Position numbers and translations under genes: made by a program
NCBI RefSeq assembly: GCF_003019275.1
Contig: NZ_CP027848.1
Coordinates: 930,001 to 994,000, forward strand
Length of the DNA stretch: 64,000 nt
Reading direction: 5' to 3'
DNA from: Staphylococcus muscae
GTDB taxonomy: Bacteria > Bacillota > Bacilli > Staphylococcales > Staphylococcaceae
Shown here: positions 1 to 12,226 of the stretch, piece by piece
How the letters are laid out: each line of letters begins with the position of its first letter
How positions within the stretch are numbered: position 1 is the first letter of the stretch
The notes under the pieces: generated by a model
What the model was told of the DNA's origin: nothing
Database searches by the model: none
Seen by the model: the letters and a program-made list of their open reading frames with translations, nothing else

Positions 1-3006
<3,006 letters not shown>

Positions 3007-3141
3007 GAAGTAAGCTTGATATAGCTCGTTTGATTGTTTAAGTCAATCACTCTTGAAAGTACTACTCTGAGTACTCAAATTATCGGAATTAACGTTGACA
3101 TATTGTCATTCAGTTTTCAATGTTCATGTTAAAAATTATGG

Positions 3142-3212
3142 AGCGGGTGATGGGAATCGAACCCACAACATCAGCTTGGAAGGCTGAGGTTTTGCCATTA
3201 AACTACACCCGC
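3142..3212 (-). tRNA. tRNA-Gly (anticodon TCC)
   Basis: A 71-base cloverleaf on the minus strand: acceptor GCGGGTG pairs with CACCCGC, the anticodon stem CAGCC/GGCTG surrounds loop TTCCAA with anticodon TCC, and the T arm carries GGTTCGATTCC. CCA is not encoded. It lies 136 bases upstream of 16S and 35 bases downstream of tRNA-Leu, so it is probably cotranscribed with the rRNA genes. Confidence 0.96.
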
Positions 3213-3247
3213 AGATTATTTAAATGTTGATATTAAAGTTTAGTTGA

Positions 3248-3330
<83 letters not shown>

Positions 3331-3368
3331 TCGGTAACTTTAAACATCATTTTTTCAGAACGATACTC

Positions 3369-3397
3369 ATTATATCAGGCGTGACATTTGATGTCAA
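3369..3397 (-). promoter_or_regulatory. Consensus sigma-A promoter of the tRNA-rRNA operon
   Basis: On the minus strand TTGACA (3392-3397) and TATAAT (3369-3374) are separated by exactly 17 bases, a perfect vegetative promoter. It stands just ahead of tRNA-Leu, as expected for a highly expressed stable-RNA operon. No second strong promoter was seen between tRNA-Gly and 16S. Confidence 0.9.
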
Positions 3398-3788
3398 CAC
3401 TTTTTTAATGTTTATTTAATATTTGTAATCTGTTGTTAATATTTCGTTTTCGCAACGTACTCAACTATATCATGTCGTATCTCTCAAGTCAACATATATT
3501 TTCCATATTATTTAACTTGTTTTGTTCGACTTTTGTTATTATATATAATCTATTTTTCAAAGTCAACACAAAATCGTATATAAAATCAAACTACGACAAA
3601 GAAGAAACACTCTTCACTTTGTAAAAACCGAATGATTTATAGATTGCTTTATCGAATGTTAGTAAAATCATAACAATCTTTTGTAATTTTCATTTTTTGT
3701 ATCAATTATAAAGTCTATTTCCCGAATATAGATAATATTTAAATCAACGCTTATTTTTTTAAGTATCATGAAATTTTTAAAAACAACA
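3398..3788. other. AT-rich intergenic region with no recognisable gene
   Basis: About 390 very AT-rich bases between the rRNA promoter and the terminator behind sprT. A 63-codon open frame on the plus strand (3433-3624) lacks a Shine-Dalgarno sequence and has the Phe/Ile/Tyr/Leu-rich composition of translated AT-rich DNA. I see no other structure. An upstream (UP) element for the rRNA promoter may lie in the T-rich stretch next to it. Confidence 0.6.
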
Positions 3789-3829
3789 AAGGACGATAGA
3801 CATAATAATACATATTACCTATCGCCCTT
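3789..3829 (-). terminator. Terminator after sprT
   Basis: An 11-bp stem (3789-3799 with 3819-3829, one G-U pair) is followed on the minus strand by TGTTGTTTTT. It begins seven bases after the sprT stop and closes the tex-sprT unit before the rRNA operon. Confidence 0.8.
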
Positions 3830-3835
3830 ACACAG

Positions 3836-4285
3836 TTATTTATTTTTTTCTATGAGCTTTCCACTACACTTGCCACACCGCATACGTTTTGTATCGACTT
3901 TTCGAATTCGCATATATGCTGCGCCACAATTTCTACATTTATAGATATACTTTGCTCTGGACTCATAACTTTGAATTGGATTACAGAATCGTGGTGCACC
4001 CACGCGAATACTCAATTTTTTAAAATCTGCATCTTTATGCTGATAGCCTTTTTTATCAAGATGTAGAAAATAGTGACATAATTCATGTTTAATAATATCA
4101 ACGAGTGCTGCTTCACCAAATGCTTCATACTGTTTCGGATTAATTTCTATATCATGCGTTTTTAATAAATAACGTCCACCTGTTGTCCGCAAACGTGGGT
4201 TAAAATAAGCACGATGTTGAAATGTTCTCTGAAAGTATTGTTGGGCTATCTGTTCAGTCATTACTTGTAGCTCTATGTTATTCAT
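3836..4285 (-). CDS. SprT-like zinc metalloprotease-family protein
   Basis: A 149-residue protein of the SprT family (YdcK-like in Bacillus). The metalloprotease-type motif HELCHYFLH is near residue 65, and a C-terminal zinc ribbon has two Cys pairs (CRNCG near 118 and CGKC near 138). The cellular role is unproven in Firmicutes; the eukaryotic relative Spartan cleaves DNA-protein crosslinks. The ATG chosen overlaps the stop codon of tex (ATGAATAA), so the two are translationally coupled. The same tex-sprT pairing occurs in S. aureus. Confidence 0.88.
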   Translation of the reverse strand: MNNIELQVMTEQIAQQYFQRTFQHRAYFNPRLRTTGGRYLLKTHDIEINPKQYEAFGEAALVDIIKHELCHYFLHLDKKGYQHKDADFKKLSIRVGAPRFCNPIQSYESRAKYIYKCRNCGAAYMRIRKVDTKRMRCGKCSGKLIEKNK

Positions 4286-6431
4286 GCGGGTCAATCATCG
4301 TCAACGCTACTTTTCCTTTTTGCTCATCAATACCGTCTATCCATACGTCGACAATATCTCCTACATTCACTTTATCCATTGGATGTTTTACAAATTGCTT
4401 AGATATTTTTGAAATATGCACTAAGCCATCTTGTTTCACTCCGATATCAACAAATGCACCAAAGTCCACAACATTACGAACTGTCCCCGTTAACTTCATG
4501 CCTTCTCGTAAGTCTTCAATGGAAAGTACATCTGACTTTAGCTGCGGTGTTTCATATGCATCACGCGGGTCACGATTTGGTGCAATTAACGAATTCACGA
4601 TATCTTCAAGGGTAGGCACGCCAATATTTAACTTTTGTGCATATTGATCAGTATCTATCTTTTCTAATATTTTTTTCAAATGATCTGTGCCAATATCTGA
4701 TACGTTCAAGTTAACTGCACTTAACAAATCATGTGTCACCGCATAACTTTCTGGGTGAATCGCCGTATTATCAAGTGGATCTTCGCCATCTACAATACGC
4801 AAAAATCCGATACTTTGTTCAAACGTTTTATCACCTAAACGTTTTACTTTTTTGATTTGTTGATGCTTCGTAAACGGTCCATTCTCTTCTCTGTGGGATA
4901 CAATATTGTCTGCAATTTGTTTCGATAAACCGGAAACGTGTTGCAACAGTGTGCCCGAAGCAGTATTGATATTGACACCTACTTGGTTTACAGCTGTTTC
5001 GACGACGAAGTCTAACGCTGTTGAAAGTGCTTTTTGATTCACATCATGTTGATACTGACCGACACCGATTGATTTTGGGTCAATTTTGACTAATTCACTT
5101 AATGGATCTTGTATACGACGTCCAATCGATACGGCGCTGCGCTCTTCAACTTGAAAGTCAGGAAATTCATGGCGTGCAATGTCTGAAGCTGAGTATACAG
5201 AGGCTCCGGCTTCGTTGACAATAATATATTGAATATCCAAGTTATTTGTTTGTATCATTTTTGCTACAAATTGCTCTGTTTCACGACTTGCTGTACCATT
5301 ACCAATTGCCACCAAGTCAACATCATATAGTTTAACCATTGATAAAAAGGTTTCTTCTGCTTCTTTTACTTTTGAGACTGGTGGATGTGGATACATCACT
5401 GATTTCGCAACAAATGTACCATATGGATTGATGACTGCGAGTTTACACCCTGTACGAAAGGCTGGATCAACACCCAGTATTTGTTTGCCTTTCAGTGGTG
5501 CTTGCAATAATAAATTTTTCAAGTTTTCACTGAACACATCAATGGCTTGTGTTTCTGCACGCTCTGTTAAATCTCCACGAATTTCTCGTTCGATAGATGG
5601 AAAAATAAGACGTTTCATCGCATCTTCAATAGCTGTAATGACGATATCCGACAGTCGATGTGTTCCTTTCACTTCCATACGACGAATCGTTTGAGACAGT
5701 TTTTCAATATCCGCATCTATTTTTACTGATAATATCTTTTCTTTTTCACCACGGTTTATAGCGAGTATACGGTGGTTGGCTGCTTTCTTGATAGGTTCAC
5801 TATAATCGTAGTACATCGCATATACCGCTTTTTCATCTTCTGCTTTTTTCTTTTTTTGTGTCACAATGACACCTGTATGCCAAACGTCTTTTAAAATTTT
5901 CTTGCGATATTCTGGATGGTCTGCAATTTTTTCAGCGATAATATCTTGTGCACCAGCAATCGCCTCTTCTATTGTTGCTACTTCATCATTGAGATAGTTT
6001 TCAGCTTGAGCGTCCAACTCTGATGGTAACTTTTGTGATAAAATCCACTCTGCGAAAGGTTCAAGCCCTTTTCTTTTCGCTTCCGTAGCACGTGTTTTTT
6101 TCTTTTGTTTATATGGACGATACAAATCTTCTACACGCTGTAACTTTGTTTGTTTTAAAATATCTTGTTTCAACTCAGATGTCAGTAACCCTTGTTGTTC
6201 AATTGTATGGATAATCTCTTCTTTTCGCTTTTGAAGGTTTTCCATATATTGATATCGATCATCGATTTGTTTGATAGCCACCTCATCTAAGCCACCAGTT
6301 GCTTCTTTACGATATCTCGCAATAAATGGCACAGTATTTTTCTCACTTAATAGTGCGAGAACCGCTTCAATTTGTTTTACCGAATATTGATATTCTTTAT
6401 GTATTGCTTGTACAAGTGTATCTGTTGCCAT
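4278..6431 (-). CDS. tex: Tex, S1-domain RNA-binding transcription accessory protein
   Basis: 717 residues, the usual length. The N-terminal Tex helical region contains NTVPFIARYRKE near residue 35. A YqgF/RuvC-like domain follows (ILGVDPAFRTGCKLAV near 320), then a helix-hairpin-helix segment (near 490-560) and a C-terminal S1 domain (GTVRNVVDFGAFVDIG near 645). Tex binds nucleic acid and is linked to transcript and RNA metabolism; its exact activity is unsettled. The start at 6431 fits family length but its Shine-Dalgarno (AAAGG) is 11 bases away; ATG 6461 is the alternative. It lies 113 bases after sigB with no clear terminator between. Confidence 0.93.
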   Translation of the reverse strand: MATDTLVQAIHKEYQYSVKQIEAVLALLSEKNTVPFIARYRKEATGGLDEVAIKQIDDRYQYMENLQKRKEEIIHTIEQQGLLTSELKQDILKQTKLQRVEDLYRPYKQKKKTRATEAKRKGLEPFAEWILSQKLPSELDAQAENYLNDEVATIEEAIAGAQDIIAEKIADHPEYRKKILKDVWHTGVIVTQKKKKAEDEKAVYAMYYDYSEPIKKAANHRILAINRGEKEKILSVKIDADIEKLSQTIRRMEVKGTHRLSDIVITAIEDAMKRLIFPSIEREIRGDLTERAETQAIDVFSENLKNLLLQAPLKGKQILGVDPAFRTGCKLAVINPYGTFVAKSVMYPHPPVSKVKEAEETFLSMVKLYDVDLVAIGNGTASRETEQFVAKMIQTNNLDIQYIIVNEAGASVYSASDIARHEFPDFQVEERSAVSIGRRIQDPLSELVKIDPKSIGVGQYQHDVNQKALSTALDFVVETAVNQVGVNINTASGTLLQHVSGLSKQIADNIVSHREENGPFTKHQQIKKVKRLGDKTFEQSIGFLRIVDGEDPLDNTAIHPESYAVTHDLLSAVNLNVSDIGTDHLKKILEKIDTDQYAQKLNIGVPTLEDIVNSLIAPNRDPRDAYETPQLKSDVLSIEDLREGMKLTGTVRNVVDFGAFVDIGVKQDGLVHISKISKQFVKHPMDKVNVGDIVDVWIDGIDEQKGKVALTMIDPHE

Positions 6432-6574
6432 ACGATTCACTGCCTTTCCATTTTTTACCATTCAAAAGATGTTGTTTTAAAGTTGATGATGAAAGAAGTA
6501 CAATCTTTTCAGACACTTAATTTAATAAGTGCAGAAAATCATGTGCTATTATTTCAATATTTCTATTCAAATAT

Positions 6575-7348
6575 TTATGTTTGCTTTACAGCTTGTTGTA
6601 GTTTCTTAATCGCCGTTCGTTGCAATCGTGAAACGTGCATTTGACTTAAACCTACACGTTCTCCTGTTTCTTTCTGACTGAGTCCTTCAATAAACGTGCA
6701 TTGAATGATTTCTCTTTCTCGATCGGATAGTATTGGTAAGATTCGTTCTAAAATAATGCGCTTTTCGGTTAAATCATAGTTTTCATCTTGACTGCCCATA
6801 ACATCTAATAATGTCACTGTTGAGCCGTCTTTATCCGCTTCAATCGAATGATCGACGCTGAGTGCATGATAGCTTTGACCCATCTCCATTGCTTCAAGAA
6901 CTTCTTCATCGGAAACTTCAAGATGTTCCGCAATTTCACGAATCGATGGCGACCGCTCTAATTCATTCGTCAATTCATCGATTGTTTTCTTAATACGTGG
7001 ACCGATTTCTTTAATTCTTCTTGGAACGTGTACGCTCCATGTTTTGTCTCTTAAATAACGCTTGATTTCACCGATTACAGTTGGTACTAAGAACGCCTCA
7101 AACTTACGATCAAAAGATAGGTCAAAACGATTGATTGCGCCAATCAAACCAACCATCCCTACTTGTACGAGATCTTCATGATGAGATTGACCTTTTGAAT
7201 ATCGATATGCTAAAGATTCGATTAATTTTCCGTAATGATTAACAAGTTTTTCTTGTGCGGCTTCATCTTGATTTTTTTGACATGCTAAAATCCATTGATT
7301 GATTTGTTCTGATGAAACATTATTCATTGAGTTCGATGCTTTCGTCAT
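6575..7348 (-). CDS. sigB: RNA polymerase sigma factor SigB
   Basis: 257 residues, general stress sigma factor. It has sigma region 2 ([19 protein letters not shown] near 85), region 3 ([12 protein letters not shown] near 117) and the region 4 helix-turn-helix ([20 protein letters not shown] near 225). It directs RNA polymerase to GTTTAA/GGGTAT-type promoters and is held inactive by RsbW. The start lies inside rsbW (29-base overlap), so its translation is coupled to its anti-sigma factor. In staphylococci it controls stress, pigment, adhesion and persistence genes. Confidence 0.97.
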   Translation of the reverse strand: MTKASNSMNNVSSEQINQWILACQKNQDEAAQEKLVNHYGKLIESLAYRYSKGQSHHEDLVQVGMVGLIGAINRFDLSFDRKFEAFLVPTVIGEIKRYLRDKTWSVHVPRRIKEIGPRIKKTIDELTNELERSPSIREIAEHLEVSDEEVLEAMEMGQSYHALSVDHSIEADKDGSTVTLLDVMGSQDENYDLTEKRIILERILPILSDREREIIQCTFIEGLSQKETGERVGLSQMHVSRLQRTAIKKLQQAVKQT

Positions 7349-7802
7349 GGGTTTGCACCTGCTCTTTTTTGATATACTTCGTCATACTGATTGTCACACC
7401 TGTCTCTTTTCTTACAGTGACTTCATCCATTAATGCTTCAATCAAAAACAAGCCAAGCCCACCTTCTCGTAAAAAGTCAATATTTTCATCATCTTGATAA
7501 GGTCCTAGTTGTTGCTTTGTTTCTTGGTAATTAAAGCTTTCGCCTTGATCAGATACGACAATTTTAATTTGCGTGTCAGTCACTTCAAATACAATTGTAA
7601 TATATCCAATCGCTTCATGGTGTTTATATGCATGCTTCACCGCATTTGTAACAGCTTCACTCACTGCAATTTTTGCATCTTCTATATCATTGTACGATGC
7701 ATTCGCACGATTAAATACTCCTGATAACGTCAGACGAATTAAACTTACATATTCTGGTGCTGCGGGTACCTTCATCTCGATGACATCATGTGCTTGTGGC
7801 AT
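7320..7802 (-). CDS. rsbW: Anti-sigma-B factor and serine kinase RsbW
   Basis: 160 residues with a GHKL ATPase/kinase fold: N-box-like [12 protein letters not shown] near residue 50 and G-box [13 protein letters not shown] near 115. RsbW binds SigB and keeps it from core polymerase, and it phosphorylates RsbV on serine. It starts two bases after the rsbV stop and overlaps sigB downstream, the standard partner-switching order V-W-B. Confidence 0.96.
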   Translation of the reverse strand: MPQAHDVIEMKVPAAPEYVSLIRLTLSGVFNRANASYNDIEDAKIAVSEAVTNAVKHAYKHHEAIGYITIVFEVTDTQIKIVVSDQGESFNYQETKQQLGPYQDDENIDFLREGGLGLFLIEALMDEVTVRKETGVTISMTKYIKKEQVQTHDESIELNE

Positions 7803-7803
7803 G

Positions 7804-8130
7804 TTATTCGACCTCCGTTCCTTGATTCACATGCATTAAATCAGCTAGTCCAGTTATATCAAATAGACGCTTGATACGATCATTGACTCCTAAAATATAG
7901 AGTGCTTTGTCATGTTGATTCAATGCTTTGAGTGTCCCAACAAATAAACCTAATCCTGTTGAATCCATATAAGTTAAATCTGTCAAATTAACATGAACAT
8001 CATGTGTTCCTTCTTGGCGAATTGGCAACAGTACAGCTTCAAGTTCAGGGACTGTTGCTACATCTAATTCACCAGCAACAGTGACCTCATAGTATTCTTC
8101 ATATACATCAGTTTCTATGTTAAGGTTCAT
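7804..8130 (-). CDS. rsbV: Anti-anti-sigma factor RsbV
   Basis: 108 residues, a single STAS domain. The phosphoacceptor motif [10 protein letters not shown] places the regulated serine at residue 57. Unphosphorylated RsbV sequesters RsbW and frees SigB. ATG 8130 was preferred over an upstream in-frame GTG because that GTG overlaps the AGGAG ribosome site and because 108 residues matches my memory of S. aureus RsbV. A SigB-type promoter lies just upstream. Confidence 0.96.
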   Translation of the reverse strand: MNLNIETDVYEEYYEVTVAGELDVATVPELEAVLLPIRQEGTHDVHVNLTDLTYMDSTGLGLFVGTLKALNQHDKALYILGVNDRIKRLFDITGLADLMHVNQGTEVE

Positions 8131-8167
8131 TAATTTATACACTCCTAAAATAGTCTACTATTAGTTT

Positions 8168-8193
8168 TTACCCAATTATTGATCACCATAATC
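8168..8193 (-). promoter_or_regulatory. Putative SigB-dependent promoter of rsbV-rsbW-sigB
   Basis: On the minus strand GATTAT (8188-8193) and GGGTAA (8168-8173) are 14 bases apart, resembling the SigB consensus GTTT(A/T)A-N12-15-GGGTAT. It sits in the rsbU-rsbV gap. An autoregulatory SigB promoter at this place is established in S. aureus. The -35 match is imperfect. Confidence 0.65.
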
Positions 8194-8205
8194 GTTTATT
8201 AGTGA

Positions 8206-9210
8206 TTATCGGGCTCTTTTAATGATCAAGATTGTCAAATCATCACGCTTACTCTTTTCTTGTAAACGTAACAATGCCTCATACAATAACTGTACAATGT
8301 CTTGCGGATGCATATCTTTATATTTCAAAATAAAGTCCAACAAGTAATTTTTATCGATAAAACGACCTGAGTCGTCTCTGATTTCTGTAACACCGTCTGT
8401 GAAAATAATGATCATATCATTTAACTCAATCTTTATTTCCTGTTGGTCATAACGAATATTGGGACTTACACCGAGTACGCGACCTCGAACGGTAATTTCT
8501 TCAAATGTATCGGTTGCTGCTCTGAAAATATAGCCGGGTTCATGTCCTGCTGAACTGCAATACAAGATATGATTAAGATCTTCATATAGACCATAAAACA
8601 TTGTCACAAACATATTTTGGTTGACGTTTTTCTCAACTACTCGGTTCAACCGCTTCAATCCATCATTTGGCAATTGTGAATGTCCATATGAGTCCATGCC
8701 AAACTTGATCATACTCATCGCTAACGCTGCTGGTATTCCTTTCCCGATAACATCTGCAACTGCAAAACTCATCGTTCCGTCTTTATGATCAATCAAGTTG
8801 AAGTAGTCACCACTCACTTGATGTGCTGCCACAGAGATTGCACCGATTTGTATGCTATCAAATTGGGGAATATCTGTTTTGAGCATTGTTTGCTGAAGAC
8901 TAGAAGCTACTCCCATCTCTTTGTCATGAACTTCCATGCGATCAACAAGTCGCTTGTAATCCGTATAATCGTAACCAAAACTTTGAATGACGACTTCGAG
9001 AACATCCAAGCTATCCTTCATGTCTTGTTGACTTAAGGTACGAGCTTCAAGGTATGATTTATGTATATTGACAATTGCCTCAGGTGTGACACTTTCTTCA
9101 GGTAAGTTACTGGCAAATGTACGTGCTATCTCTAAAACTTCATCACTGTTACTACTATTTAAAAACCGGTCGATTAATTCAAAATAGTACTCTGTTTTTG
9201 ATTGCGCCAC
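8206..9210 (-). CDS. rsbU: RsbU, PP2C-type phosphatase activating SigB
   Basis: 334 residues. The N-terminal helical RsbU domain covers about 1-85, and a SpoIIE/PP2C phosphatase domain covers about 120-330, with VSGDYFNLI, FAVADVIGKGIPAAL and IFTDGVTE carrying the metal-binding acidic residues. RsbU dephosphorylates RsbV-P and so activates SigB. The gene starts at GTG 9210: AAAAGGAG stands eight bases ahead, and the protein then begins MAQSKTEYYFEL. A longer in-frame extension to 9321 lacks a ribosome site. The gene looks intact, unlike the rsbU of some S. aureus laboratory strains. Confidence 0.94.
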   Translation of the reverse strand: MAQSKTEYYFELIDRFLNSSNSDEVLEIARTFASNLPEESVTPEAIVNIHKSYLEARTLSQQDMKDSLDVLEVVIQSFGYDYTDYKRLVDRMEVHDKEMGVASSLQQTMLKTDIPQFDSIQIGAISVAAHQVSGDYFNLIDHKDGTMSFAVADVIGKGIPAALAMSMIKFGMDSYGHSQLPNDGLKRLNRVVEKNVNQNMFVTMFYGLYEDLNHILYCSSAGHEPGYIFRAATDTFEEITVRGRVLGVSPNIRYDQQEIKIELNDMIIIFTDGVTEIRDDSGRFIDKNYLLDFILKYKDMHPQDIVQLLYEALLRLQEKSKRDDLTILIIKRAR

Positions 9211-9361
9211 TCTCAATACTCCTTTTCCAATCATATTCCACCTAAAAACAAAAAAGTGGCCGTGAAACCTTATCAGTTCAAAGATTTCATCGTCCACCCT
9301 GACAAGGATGACTTTAAGCAAATCGCTTCAAGTAATATCCTATTCCCTTTGATCTACATCG

Positions 9362-9390
9362 TTCATAAGATGAAGTGCTATTTATCTCAA
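9362..9390 (-). promoter_or_regulatory. Candidate sigma-A promoter upstream of rsbU
   Basis: TTGAGA (9385-9390) and TATGAA (9362-9367) on the minus strand are 17 bases apart in the 295-base gap between mazF and rsbU. A vegetative promoter ahead of rsbU is known in S. aureus; the exact assignment here is inference. I see nothing else in this gap. Confidence 0.4.
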
Positions 9391-9505
9391 TTGTTGTCGG
9401 GCATGCTTCACTGTTCTATCACAAATAACTCGAATGTCTGTCATGACTCAAAGATCAATTTGACTGTCATAAAACTTATAACAGATCAACTCGTATATCC
9501 CCCTG

Positions 9506-9859
9506 TTATCGTGATTGAACCACTTGTAACCCTAGACTGATACCGAGTGCATTGTTTACTTCTTTCATCTTTTCGTCCGATAAAAAAGTCAGTTTTTCTT
9601 TCAATCGATTTTTATCAACTGTCCGAATCTGTTCTAACAAAATAACAGAATCTTTGTCCAGTTTGTATTTCTTTTTTTCAATTTCTACATGTGTTGGAAT
9701 CTTCGCTTTATTAATACGTCCAGTAATTGCCGCTACAATCACAGTCGGACTATATTTGTTACCAGTATCATTTTGTATGATTACGACGGGTCTAACTCCC
9801 CCTTGTTCAGAACCCTGTACTGGTGATAAATCAGCTAAGTATACATCACCGCGCTTCAT
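9506..9859 (-). CDS. mazF: MazF endoribonuclease toxin
   Basis: 117 residues of the PemK/MazF fold, starting [20 protein letters not shown], the conserved strand and loop that form the active site; R3 and the later [13 protein letters not shown] segment are typical. Staphylococcal MazF cleaves mRNA at UACAU. It starts immediately after the mazE stop (TAA then ATG), as in the S. aureus locus upstream of sigB. The extreme C-terminus differs from the S. aureus sequence I remember. Confidence 0.96.
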   Translation of the reverse strand: MKRGDVYLADLSPVQGSEQGGVRPVVIIQNDTGNKYSPTVIVAAITGRINKAKIPTHVEIEKKKYKLDKDSVILLEQIRTVDKNRLKEKLTFLSDEKMKEVNNALGISLGLQVVQSR

Positions 9860-10030
9860 TTAATCATCCTGATGCTTTGATAGTAAGTGAGATTCATTAC
9901 AATCGCACGCCTCACACTCTACTGAATATGCTTCTGTCGCTAGGGAGAGATTGAGATCAGCCATTTGTGCATAACCTTCTTTTAATGACTGCTCTAAATT
10001 TTTAAATTTTACTTGATTGAATACTGACAT
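9860..10030 (-). CDS. mazE: MazE antitoxin
   Basis: 56 residues. It contains [20 protein letters not shown] and the acidic [10 protein letters not shown] segment typical of staphylococcal MazE, which neutralises MazF. Two adjacent ATGs occur; the second (10030) lies seven bases after GGAGGG and gives the 56-residue length seen in S. aureus. It is the first gene of the mazE-mazF pair. Confidence 0.93.
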   Translation of the reverse strand: MSVFNQVKFKNLEQSLKEGYAQMADLNLSLATEAYSVECEACDCNESHLLSKHQDD

Positions 10031-10118
10031 CATGAGACCCTCCATATCAATTCAACTCACATTAAAAATCTAATTTTATCACTCACAATGATAGCAAAAA
10101 AATAACAAATCTACCATA

Positions 10119-11267
10119 TTATTTTAACAATTCATTTGTGACATCAATGTTTTCCCCTGAAATATAGATGCGTGGAATACGACGTCCAAAGTTACAAAGT
10201 ACTTCATAGTTAATCGTCTGTTGTTTCTGGGCAAGTGTTTCAGCCGATTGTGGTGTATGGGCACGTGCTTCTAATACGACAACTTTGTCTCCCGGCTGTA
10301 CGTTCGCTGGTACTTTGATTGCCGTTTGATCCATGCTAATACGACCAACCACTTCACATTGTTGACCGTTTACACTTACATAAGCGCCTTGCATTTGGCG
10401 TAAATATCCATCTGCATAACCAATTGATAGAAGTGCAATATGCATACGCTCTGTTGCTGTATACGTCTCGCCATATCCAATCGTTTCTCCCGCTTCTACT
10501 TGTTTTACTTGAACAACAGTTGTTTCAACAGTCGCAGCAGGTGTCAGACGTGCCGTTTTTTTGGATTCAATAAATGGTGTCGGATAATAACCGTAAAGTG
10601 CAATACCTGGACGATACGCATTACAGATTTCAGGATTGAAACGTAATGTTCCTGCTGAATTTTGAATATGCACATACGTTGGACGCTCTGCATTCGTTAC
10701 GAGACTTTCAAAACGTTGATACTGCTGTTGCGCAGAATCATTTTCTTCATCTGCTGATGCAAAATGTGAAAAGACACCTTCAAAGATCAACTGTTCATAC
10801 TGTTCGATGAGCGCAATCATTTCACGATATGTTTCGATATCTTTAATGCCTAGTCGATTCATACCAGTGTCCAACTTGATATGCAGCCATAATGACTTTT
10901 CATTTGTTGGATCAATATGAGAAATTGCTTCTTCCAGCCACGCTTTAGAAGGTACAGCAACTGCCACACGGTGTTGAATAGCCTTGTTAATATTCGCAGG
11001 CGGAACACTTGAAAGGATTAAGATTTTCTCTTTAAATCCATGCATGCGTAATTCAATCGCTTCATCCAATGTCGCAACACAGACGAACGTAACGCCTAGT
11101 GATGCGAGATGATTAGCGATTGCTACACTTCCTAAGCCATAGGCATTCGCTTTGACGACAGGCATCATCGTCTTTGTAGGATGACACTTGGATAATTCTT
11201 GATAGTTAGATGTAATCGCATCTAAATTTACAGATAATGTGGTATCACGATAATACTTTTCTGACAA
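10119..11267 (-). CDS. alr: Alanine racemase
   Basis: 382 residues, PLP-dependent racemase supplying D-Ala for peptidoglycan. PLP lysine K39 lies in VVKANAYGLG, and the second catalytic region has GYGETY near residue 265. The C-terminal beta domain contains GRISMDQTAIKV. It follows acpS by 27 bases, probably in one transcript that begins with the PH-domain genes. The mazEF promoter must lie in the 88 bases after it. Confidence 0.96.
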   Translation of the reverse strand: MSEKYYRDTTLSVNLDAITSNYQELSKCHPTKTMMPVVKANAYGLGSVAIANHLASLGVTFVCVATLDEAIELRMHGFKEKILILSSVPPANINKAIQHRVAVAVPSKAWLEEAISHIDPTNEKSLWLHIKLDTGMNRLGIKDIETYREMIALIEQYEQLIFEGVFSHFASADEENDSAQQQYQRFESLVTNAERPTYVHIQNSAGTLRFNPEICNAYRPGIALYGYYPTPFIESKKTARLTPAATVETTVVQVKQVEAGETIGYGETYTATERMHIALLSIGYADGYLRQMQGAYVSVNGQQCEVVGRISMDQTAIKVPANVQPGDKVVVLEARAHTPQSAETLAQKQQTINYEVLCNFGRRIPRIYISGENIDVTNELLK

Positions 11268-11294
11268 ACTACTGTCACCTTCCTTTGATATACT

Positions 11295-11654
11295 TCATTG
11301 ATCTTTTTGTTCTAATATAACTTGACTCATGGCATAGTGCGCCGTATGGGTGATGGATACATGTACGATAAAACCATCGAATAAAATATAAGGTTTTCCT
11401 TTTTCATCGTTTGCACAATGAATGTCATTGAATGCGACTTCTTTACCGATCCCTGTACCGAGCGCTTTGCTAAAAGCTTCTTTTACCGCAAATCGACCTG
11501 CCAAAAATTCTATACGTCTCTGAGGATGTAACAACTGCGTGTAATGGGCATATTCGTCTTGGCTTAAGATGCGTTTAACGAACTTAGGTTGGTTTTCTGT
11601 TATCGTCTTGATGCGGTCTATTTCAACTAAATCAACGCCTAAGCCAAATATCAT
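11295..11654 (-). CDS. acpS: Holo-acyl-carrier-protein synthase
   Basis: 119 residues. AcpS transfers 4'-phosphopantetheine from CoA to acyl carrier protein. Motifs are [12 protein letters not shown] (metal ligand D8) and [13 protein letters not shown] near residue 55 (catalytic and metal-binding Glu). It overlaps the upstream PH-domain gene by four bases and is followed by alr, the conserved Bacillus/Staphylococcus order. Confidence 0.96.
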   Translation of the reverse strand: MIFGLGVDLVEIDRIKTITENQPKFVKRILSQDEYAHYTQLLHPQRRIEFLAGRFAVKEAFSKALGTGIGKEVAFNDIHCANDEKGKPYILFDGFIVHVSITHTAHYAMSQVILEQKDQ

Positions 11655-12226
11655 AACAACGTCTCCTCATCTTCAGTTTGCGCATCTTTTATTTTATCAT
11701 AATTTTCATCAGTTATTTCAAGCGGTGTATGACTTTCATCATTATTTTCATCTATAATGATTCCTTGTTGAATAAGCTGCTTAATCTTTAATGCTTGTTC
11801 TTTTTCAATTAAAGAAATCTCAACATTGCCACCTGCCGTAGAGATAGTTAATGTTGCAAGCCCATATTTACGCATAATAAACCCTTCATCCATATCAATG
11901 TTTTGGATTCGGAATAATGGTACTTGTGTTTGTTGTACAAATATAAACCCTTCTCTAACGACAATGCCTTGTTCTGAAAAATGATAACGAAAGACATGGT
12001 ACGTATAAAGTGGTTTGAGCCAGACAAATACAACTGCATACAAAACTGCAATGATGACTAGCAGCAATGCCACCCACTTGAGTTGTGATTCGAATGAACT
12101 GATGAAATAACTTGAGACAAATGACGCAATTGCTAAGATTAAAATTGCTGCTGTAATAATCATACTAGCAATACGCATGACTTTACGCGCTTCTGGTGCC
12201 ATTTTGTTATACAATTCATGCGTCAT
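11651..12226 (-). CDS. ydbS: Membrane protein with bacterial PH domain (YdbS family)
   Basis: 191 residues. Two transmembrane segments (about 20-42 and 50-70) precede a bPH2/DUF304 domain ([13 protein letters not shown] near 90, [20 protein letters not shown] near 115), then a charged acidic tail. Biochemical function is unknown; in Bacillus subtilis ydbS/ydbT have been linked to resistance to an antimicrobial peptide. It is the last of three overlapping PH-domain genes and overlaps acpS. The ATG at 12226 follows AAGGTGGTG; in-frame GTGs lie just upstream. Confidence 0.85.
   Translation of the reverse strand: MTHELYNKMAPEARKVMRIASMIITAAILILAIASFVSSYFISSFESQLKWVALLLVIIAVLYAVVFVWLKPLYTYHVFRYHFSEQGIVVREGFIFVQQTQVPLFRIQNIDMDEGFIMRKYGLATLTISTAGGNVEISLIEKEQALKIKQLIQQGIIIDENNDESHTPLEITDENYDKIKDAQTEDEETLL

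Noticed and set aside
4222..4647. 141-codon plus-strand frame antisense to tex and sprT
   Set aside because: It lies wholly opposite strongly conserved genes, has no ribosome site, and its composition is that of a shadow frame.
6513..6546. Terminator between sigB and tex
   Set aside because: Only a CACTTA/TAAGTG stem without a U tract on the minus strand; read-through into tex seems possible.
9506..10030. A novel toxin-antitoxin pair
   Set aside because: It is the well-known chromosomal mazEF locus upstream of sigB.
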